8,572 nucleotides of DNA, taken from Chloroflexota bacterium. GTDB taxonomy: Bacteria; Chloroflexota; Dehalococcoidia; GIF9; AB-539-J10. Below the pieces are notes generated by a model. The model had not been told where the DNA came from. It ran no database searches and saw only the letters and a program-made list of their open reading frames with translations. Of this stretch, positions 4,825-8,572 are shown in pieces. The translations under genes were made by a program, and so were the position numbers. Location of the stretch: the NCBI GenBank assembly GCA_020346965.1, contig CP070793.1:117263-125834 (forward strand). Reading direction: 5' to 3'. How positions within the stretch are numbered: the first letter of the stretch is position 1; each line of letters starts with the position of its first letter.

Positions 4825-6768
4825 CCATGGAAACGGCCCGAAACTGAAGTCGGCCGTTATGAAGTAATCGTCATTCATAGTGATGTTAGTTACGGCGGAG
4901 TTGACATCTGTAATGGTGTCTACATCCCCGGTCCACCGCGCGAAATTGTAGAAATTGTTCGTAACCGCTATCAGGTCAACCGCTGTACCAGGCTCATAGG
5001 TGAAAACCCCCTCGCCAGGTAGTTCCACCGAACCCCCACCGGTGCTGGAGATTGTAAGAGTGTATAGATAAGCCGTCATCCAGGGGTCAAAGCGTACATG
5101 TTCTGAAACAGCCACTCCAGTGCCATCTGCAATCGTGCTGGTAATAGGATCGGCCACCCCGCCGCTGGGGCCGCTGGCATGGCCCCACCAATTGTCAGTG
5201 GCATCAACGACAACGACGCTCTCCTCAACATACAGCCCATAATCGTCGTTGCCGGCGAGCCGGTTCGAATTGATGAGCGCGGTGCTGCTGCCGGTAACGG
5301 ATTCCAGGTAGATTCCATAGTCATTCTGGTGGATTTGGTTATCATCTATGGCGACGATGCTATTATCCAGCAAGCCACTCCGGGTGGTTATGCCATCTAC
5401 AGCGCCGGCGAGTACGTTGTGACTGATGGAGACCTCGCTTTCGTTAGCGACCGAAAGCGATATGGCAAAGTCACCATCGTCCGCATCGACGGTGAACCCA
5501 ACATTATCCCCACCAAGGAAGACTATTTCATCATCCAGTTCTATACTAACGGAGCCAGTAATAGTGGTTACGTCAACTCCGCCTGCCGATTGGAGTGTCA
5601 GGGATTTGCCAATATTTAAATCCTCCCAGTAATCCCCCGCTTTTACTATGATGGTGTCACCAGGGGCTACCGTATCAATGGCGTCCTGAATAGAACTTGT
5701 CGTATCCACGCCCCAGGTCATCGGCTCGATACCTGTTTCGGCGCCCAGCCACGGCGAATAACGTACCTTGGTGGAGATGGCATCGCCACCACCGTGGCCA
5801 GCTCCGCCGGGTCCACCAGCACTACCCCACCAGTTCTTGGTGGCGTCCAGCGTCTCGCCTCCCTTGTTCCACACACCATATCTGGAGTTATCGGCGATGT
5901 TGTTGAAATTAACGGCGATTCCGGTAAGCGTTGTCTGCGTATCAAAAACATAAATACCGTACTCATTCCTTGTGAAGGTATTACCTTCCACATTCACATT
6001 CTCAGAAAGGTCGCGGCCGTAGTGTTCCTCGAAAGTCAGGGCCGCACCCTGAACATAACCCCTTATTGTGTTATCTCTAATTTCTGTGTTAATTAACTGC
6101 CCCCCAATGCCTACGCCCCCGGTAGCGAAGTCCCTCACCAGGTTCCCTTCGATAAACGAGTCTTTGAGGTACCCGGTGAATCCAAACTGCGAGTCGACAA
6201 TCTCGTTGTTACTGAAGGTCGCCACAGTCGGCTCGAAGGGAACAAGGGCGCCCGCATTAATTGCTTGTACGGCTCCTTCCACATAGCAATATTCAACCGT
6301 TGTCGTTATGGTGAAGGTCGGACTGATCCCAAATTCATCGGGGTTCAAAATGCGTACATTTCTGACGGTAATATCATCGGCCATCGTGGGCTCCGGGGTT
6401 GCGATTCCGTGCTCGGCGTTCCGGACTGTAAAGCCATCAACGACAACCCGCTGGTCCTCATCGGTAATTATTCTTATTCCTGTTCCTTCATCTGGTTCAA
6501 TAATCGTCTCGGGCCCACTGCGGTTTCGGGCATCAACCCCGGCCTGGGCGCCCTTTAAGGTCAACGACTTGTCAATTTCAACATTCACCTCGTATAGACC
6601 GGCAGCCACTATGACGGTGTCACCGGCCGAGGCAGCGTCAATGGCCTCCTGGATAGTAGCGTAGTCACCCGGCACTTCAATAGTATCTGCAGCAACGGGC
6701 GCCGTCGTTACCAACCCCAGGCTGACCAAGAATGCCAGGGCAAACAAAATAATAGATATTCTTTTCAC
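4567..6768 (-). CDS. Exported double beta-helix protein with InlB-like repeat and CFI-box C-terminal domain (gene 1)
   Basis: 733 aa; GTG start (6766-6768) with AAAGGAGAAAG upstream. Signal peptide about 1-27 (MKRISIILFALAFLVSLGLV). First beta-helix: IEVPGDYATIQEAIDAASAG (30-49) and DTVIVAAGLYE to NWWGSAGGP (312-320) and RYSPWLG. Second: TSSIQDAIDTVAPGDTIIVK (357-376) to NWWGHASGP (526-534) and RFDPWM. The two blocks have the same beginning and end, so the gene looks internally duplicated. Residues 567-642 (YTLTISSTGGGSVELPGEG, FARWTGD, ITMNDDYFITADF) resemble a divergent InlB B-repeat, common in surface proteins. Residues 649-733 are the CFI-box domain (CFIATAAYGTDTAKEIDILR, YYKASPPVADFI, LTWTYDLWSG). 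Many N-x-S/T sites and few cysteines fit an extracellular protein. No pectate lyase or other catalytic residues could be assigned. Likely role is surface binding or envelope structure, by inference. Confidence 0.88.
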   Translation of the reverse strand: MKRISIILFALAFLVSLGLVTTAPVAADTIEVPGDYATIQEAIDAASAGDTVIVAAGLYEVNVEIDKSLTLKGAQAGVDARNRSGPETIIEPDEGTGIRIITDEDQRVVVDGFTVRNAEHGIATPEPTMADDITVRNVRILNPDEFGISPTFTITTTVEYCYVEGAVQAINAGALVPFEPTVATFSNNEIVDSQFGFTGYLKDSFIEGNLVRDFATGGVGIGGQLINTEIRDNTIRGYVQGAALTFEEHYGRDLSENVNVEGNTFTRNEYGIYVFDTQTTLTGIAVNFNNIADNSRYGVWNKGGETLDATKNWWGSAGGPGGAGHGGGDAISTKVRYSPWLGAETGIEPMTWGVDTTSSIQDAIDTVAPGDTIIVKAGDYWEDLNIGKSLTLQSAGGVDVTTITGSVSIELDDEIVFLGGDNVGFTVDADDGDFAISLSVANESEVSISHNVLAGAVDGITTRSGLLDNSIVAIDDNQIHQNDYGIYLESVTGSSTALINSNRLAGNDDYGLYVEESVVVVDATDNWWGHASGPSGGVADPITSTIADGTGVAVSEHVRFDPWMTAYLYTLTISSTGGGSVELPGEGVFTYEPGTAVDLIAVTNNFYNFARWTGDVDTITDVNSAVTNITMNDDYFITADFSFGPFPWCFIATAAYGTDTAKEIDILREFRDKVMLPTNLGARFVSFYYKASPPVADFISQHEILRTAVRAGFVDPVVKVLTWTYDLWSGAES

Positions 6769-6850
6769 TTCTTTCTCCTTTTGCTAATTTTCAGTTGACT
6801 TCTTTCCTCTCAATCGCACAACTTCCAGTTCGATAAGCATCGCCCTCGCC

Positions 6851-6884
6851 AAAAACGGAAAGCCGACCTCTCGTAGGTCGGCTT
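6851..6884 (-). terminator. Intrinsic terminator-like hairpin upstream of gene 1
   Basis: On the minus strand AAGCCGACCT, loop ACGAG, AGGTCGGCTT, then TCCGTTTTT. The 10-bp stem is perfect (6860-6869 with 6875-6884). The U-tract begins after a four-base interruption. An outer pair ACGGAA (6895-6900) with TTCCGT (6855-6860) could extend it. It may end recR operon transcripts, or act as an attenuator if gene 1 is transcribed from the promoter candidate further upstream. Confidence 0.7.
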
Positions 6885-7045
6885 CATCGTCAGCTTCCGT
6901 CAGCCGAGTAAACAGCTAAGGGTGCCGCCTGATCGCTCCCTCTAATCCGTCTACCCAGCGATTCCGTCACACTACCGCTCCTCGCCCGTTAAACAATGGA
7001 CAGAATTGATAACAGCTTAGATTTATCAAGACCCTATCCTATGCT

Positions 7046-7072
7046 ATTGTATCATATTTTCAATACAGTTAA
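7046..7072 (-). promoter_or_regulatory. Candidate promoter of the beta-helix array (gene 1)
   Basis: Minus strand: TTAACT (7067-7072), 15-nt spacer, TACAAT (7046-7051; 5 of 6). The box starts TTAACTGT as in the gene 2 leader, and the spacing is the same. It would give a leader of about 270 nt that contains the hairpin at 6851-6884. Confidence 0.35.
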
Positions 7073-7256
7073 GCACTTTCTGGGATTCTTTACACGGATG
7101 GAATGTCAGCGAATTGACTGATAAGGACTGACGGGCACCTCCCAGACCTGCCCATAGTGGGAAGGTAGTGAACTGGAAAACGCTTTGGCCCTTTGGGAAA
7201 GATCTGTCCGTTACAGATTTCTGCTCTATCTTCGGTGGACGGTAAGGTACACCTTT

Positions 7257-7856
7257 TTAGAATTCTCGCCTGTTTTCCAGCGCTTGCCCCAGGGTCAGGT
7301 CATCAGCGTATTCCAGTTCGGCGCCGAAGGGCAAGCCACGAGCCAGGCGTGTGAGGCGGATGCCCAGAGGTTCGATAATCCGTTGCAGATACATAGCCAT
7401 AGTCTCGCTCTCTACATTGGGATTGGTTGCTACAATCACTTCGGTTACCGAGCCATCTTTAAGACGGACTAGAAGATCCTTTATCTTTAGCTCGTCAGGG
7501 CCTACACCCTGCGTCGGATTGATAGTCCCATGAAGCACATGATAGACACCGTTATATTTCGCTGTCTGTTCCAGAGGAAAAATATCTGAAGGTTTCTCCA
7601 CAACACAAATTTTGGAATGGTCGCGCTCTGTATCCTGGCAAATACGGCAGGGGTCGCAATCTGTGTTGTTAAAGCAAATCGAACAGAGCTTTATCTTCTC
7701 CTTCAGCGTTAAAACAGCCTCGGCTAAAGCCTTGGCTTCTTCGTCGGGGCTTCGTAAAATATGATAAGCCAGTCTCTGGGCGCTTTTTGGCCCAATTCCA
7801 GGCAGTTTATTCAATTCCTCAATTAATCTAGCTATGGGCTCAGCGACGAATCTCAT
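7257..7856 (-). CDS. recR: Recombination mediator protein RecR
   Basis: 199 aa, the usual length of RecR. It acts with RecO (and RecF) in the cytoplasm to load RecA on single-stranded DNA at gaps during recombinational repair. The order of domains is intact: helix-hairpin-helix LPGIGPKSAQRLA (18-30); zinc finger Cys58-x2-Cys61-x8-Cys70-x2-Cys73; Toprim domain from ICVVEKPSDI (83-92) through ATNPNVESETMA (143-154); and the C-terminal RGLPFGAELEYADDLTLGQA (173-192). The ATG at 7854-7856 gives the canonical MRF N-terminus; the Shine-Dalgarno is weak (AATAGG). It lies 76 bp downstream of ybaB, the conserved dnaX-ybaB-recR order, and is probably co-transcribed with it. Confidence 0.97.
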   Translation of the reverse strand: MRFVAEPIARLIEELNKLPGIGPKSAQRLAYHILRSPDEEAKALAEAVLTLKEKIKLCSICFNNTDCDPCRICQDTERDHSKICVVEKPSDIFPLEQTAKYNGVYHVLHGTINPTQGVGPDELKIKDLLVRLKDGSVTEVIVATNPNVESETMAMYLQRIIEPLGIRLTRLARGLPFGAELEYADDLTLGQALENRREF

Positions 7857-7926
7857 TTTGACCTATTCTTTAAGTCATTGCTGTTCGGGACGTAGTCAAA
7901 AATAGCAAACGCCTTTAATAGCTGAC

Positions 7927-7943
7927 GGCTCCCTATAGGAGCC
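7927..7943 (-). repeat. Small hairpin over the ybaB stop codon
   Basis: GGCTCC (7927-7932) and GGAGCC (7938-7943) form a 6-bp stem with a 5-base loop that includes the ybaB TAG (7933-7935). There is no T-run next to it. It may only influence mRNA stability or processing between ybaB and recR. Confidence 0.35.
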
Positions 7944-8238
7944 CCGGTATATTCAGTCCGCCGGTCAAACTGCTGAGGCGCTTGTTAACAAGCTCCTGCG
8001 ACTTGGTAACAGCCTCGTTAACAGCTGACATGACCAGATCTTGCAGCAACTCAATGTCTCCAGCTTCTACCGCTTCGGGAGATATCTCTACGGATTGAAC
8101 CTTCTGGTGCCCGTCAATCACCACTCTAACAGCACCACCTCCACTGGTAGCTTCCACGGTCATGCTGCCCAATTCTTCTTGAGCTTTAGCCAGCTTTGCC
8201 TGAAGCTGCTGGGCTTGACGTAGTATTGATTTATCCAT
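7933..8238 (-). CDS. ybaB: YbaB/EbfC family nucleoid-associated protein
   Basis: 101 aa, the typical size. The family forms small dimers with a tweezer-like shape that bind DNA without strict sequence need and influence nucleoid organisation and gene expression. The predicted layout fits: an N-terminal helix rich in Gln, Lys and Glu (MDKSILRQAQQLQAKLAKAQ), beta strands with the family signature EATSGGGAVRVVIDGHQKVQ (about 29-48), SVEISPEAV, then a C-terminal helix with VMSAVNEAVTKSQEL. The ATG at 8236-8238 has AAGGAG at 8243-8248. It starts 30 bp after the natural stop of dnaX and precedes recR. Confidence 0.96.
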   Translation of the reverse strand: MDKSILRQAQQLQAKLAKAQEELGSMTVEATSGGGAVRVVIDGHQKVQSVEISPEAVEAGDIELLQDLVMSAVNEAVTKSQELVNKRLSSLTGGLNIPGLL

Positions 8239-8268
8239 CTGTCTCCTTTCCTGCCGCCTTACTCAGGG

Positions 8269-8572
8269 CTACGACTCCTCCTCACTAATTCTGGCCCCCA
8301 TCTCCAGAGCAGCTTTTATCACAGGGTCTTGCGTTCTTGTCGGGGGCGCATAATCCCTTTTAGAGTCAACCAAAATACACCGTATCTTATAGGGCCGGCC
8401 GAAGATTTTCTGAAGCTTTTGCTCTACCAGACGTCGATATTTGGTGTCTTCGATTTTCTCCTTATGGAAGGACTAATAGAAACCTAGTACCAGTGTATCA
8501 TCCTCAAGCGCTACTGGATCGCAGGCACTCCGCAAAAAGGCGTCCAAATTACCGCTGGAACCTTCCCCTCGC
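8269..8572 (-). pseudogene. dnaX: dnaX 3' end (DNA polymerase III tau/gamma) with in-frame TAG
   Basis: Minus-strand reading from 8571 gives 32 codons beginning RGEGSSGNLDAFLRSACDPV and ending LVLGFY. A TAG (8473-8475) follows, and the same frame goes on for 67 codons, SFHKEKIEDTKYRRLVEQKL to ARISEEES, ending with TAG at 8269-8271. The two parts join into one C-terminal tail of the kind seen in DnaX of this group (LGFY followed by FHKEKIED, with RLVE and YKIRCIL), and the position next to ybaB fits. DnaX is the clamp-loader ATPase of the replisome; ATP and zinc-binding parts are outside the window. If the TAG is real the protein loses 67 residues, which may be tolerated since the ATPase core lies upstream. 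A single-base sequencing or assembly error is the simplest alternative. Confidence 0.8.

Larger units (their letters stand above)
6769..7256 (-). other. Intergenic leader between recR and the beta-helix array
   Basis: 488 bp without a supportable gene on either strand. It holds a candidate promoter (7046-7072), a hairpin with a T-rich 3' side (6851-6884), and between them several short repeats: GACGGA on the minus strand at about 6966, 6949 and 6897, and near-copies CTAAGCTGTT/CTTAGCTGTT at 7011-7020 and 6911-6920. ATCGCT (about 6957-6962) can pair with AGCGAT (about 6933-6938). I could not match it to a known riboswitch. Confidence 0.5.

Noticed and set aside
1090..6768. CRISPR or short tandem repeat array
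   Set aside because: The repeats seen are coding modules and leaders of paralogous genes, not regularly spaced short repeats.
6885..7040. Known riboswitch (cyclic di-GMP, cobalamin, glycine, T-box)
   Set aside because: The hallmark conserved strings of these classes are not present.
8269..8475. TAG recoding (for example pyrrolysine) in dnaX
   Set aside because: TAG serves as the terminal stop of ybaB, gene 3 and dnaX itself here, and DnaX has no known need for a special residue; a point change or error is simpler.

Overview
All genes in this window lie on the minus strand, so the biological order runs from high to low coordinates. The sequence suggests an anaerobic bacterium, most likely Chloroflexota (class Dehalococcoidia). 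This rests on the dnaX-ybaB-recR order, secreted beta-helix proteins with a CFIATAAYGT C-terminal box, and a 4-hydroxybutyryl-CoA dehydratase-like gene. The taxonomic call is inference; no marker gene decides it.

Right part (7257-8572): a conserved housekeeping block. It holds the 3' end of dnaX (DNA polymerase III tau/gamma), ybaB/ebfC (nucleoid-associated protein) and recR (recombinational repair). The dnaX tail carries an in-frame TAG 68 codons before the expected stop, although the reading frame and protein similarity continue past it.

Centre (about 680-6770): a tandem family of exported parallel beta-helix proteins, referred to as genes 1 to 3 in transcription order. Gene 1 (4567-6768, 733 aa) has two beta-helix blocks, an InlB-B-like repeat and a CFI-box C-terminal domain. 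Gene 2 (2808-4337, 509 aa) has one beta-helix block, a linker domain and the same CFI-box domain. Gene 3 (1090-2514, 474 aa) resembles gene 2 up to the CFI-box but ends in a short hydrophobic segment with a basic tail. Downstream of gene 3, at 683-900, is a frameshifted fragment of a CFI-box domain, so the array once held another CFI-box tail. The DNA is a mosaic: genes 2 and 3 share the N-terminus and the 160-bp leader, whereas genes 1 and 2 share the last 258 bp at about 90% identity, including 84 bp without a mismatch. The three genes use GTG starts, and similar promoter-like boxes precede each of them.

Left part (1-364): the first 121 codons of a gene running off the window, an HpaB-family flavoprotein resembling 4-hydroxybutyryl-CoA dehydratase. 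It retains the Cys-x3-Cys pair that binds iron-sulfur in that enzyme.

Non-coding stretches hold hairpins (587-617, 973-990, 1060-1087, 6851-6900) and candidate promoters. No tRNA, rRNA, CRISPR array or intact mobile element was seen. The most interesting material is the modular surface-protein array with exchanged C-terminal tails, and the hairpin-rich leader in front of it.
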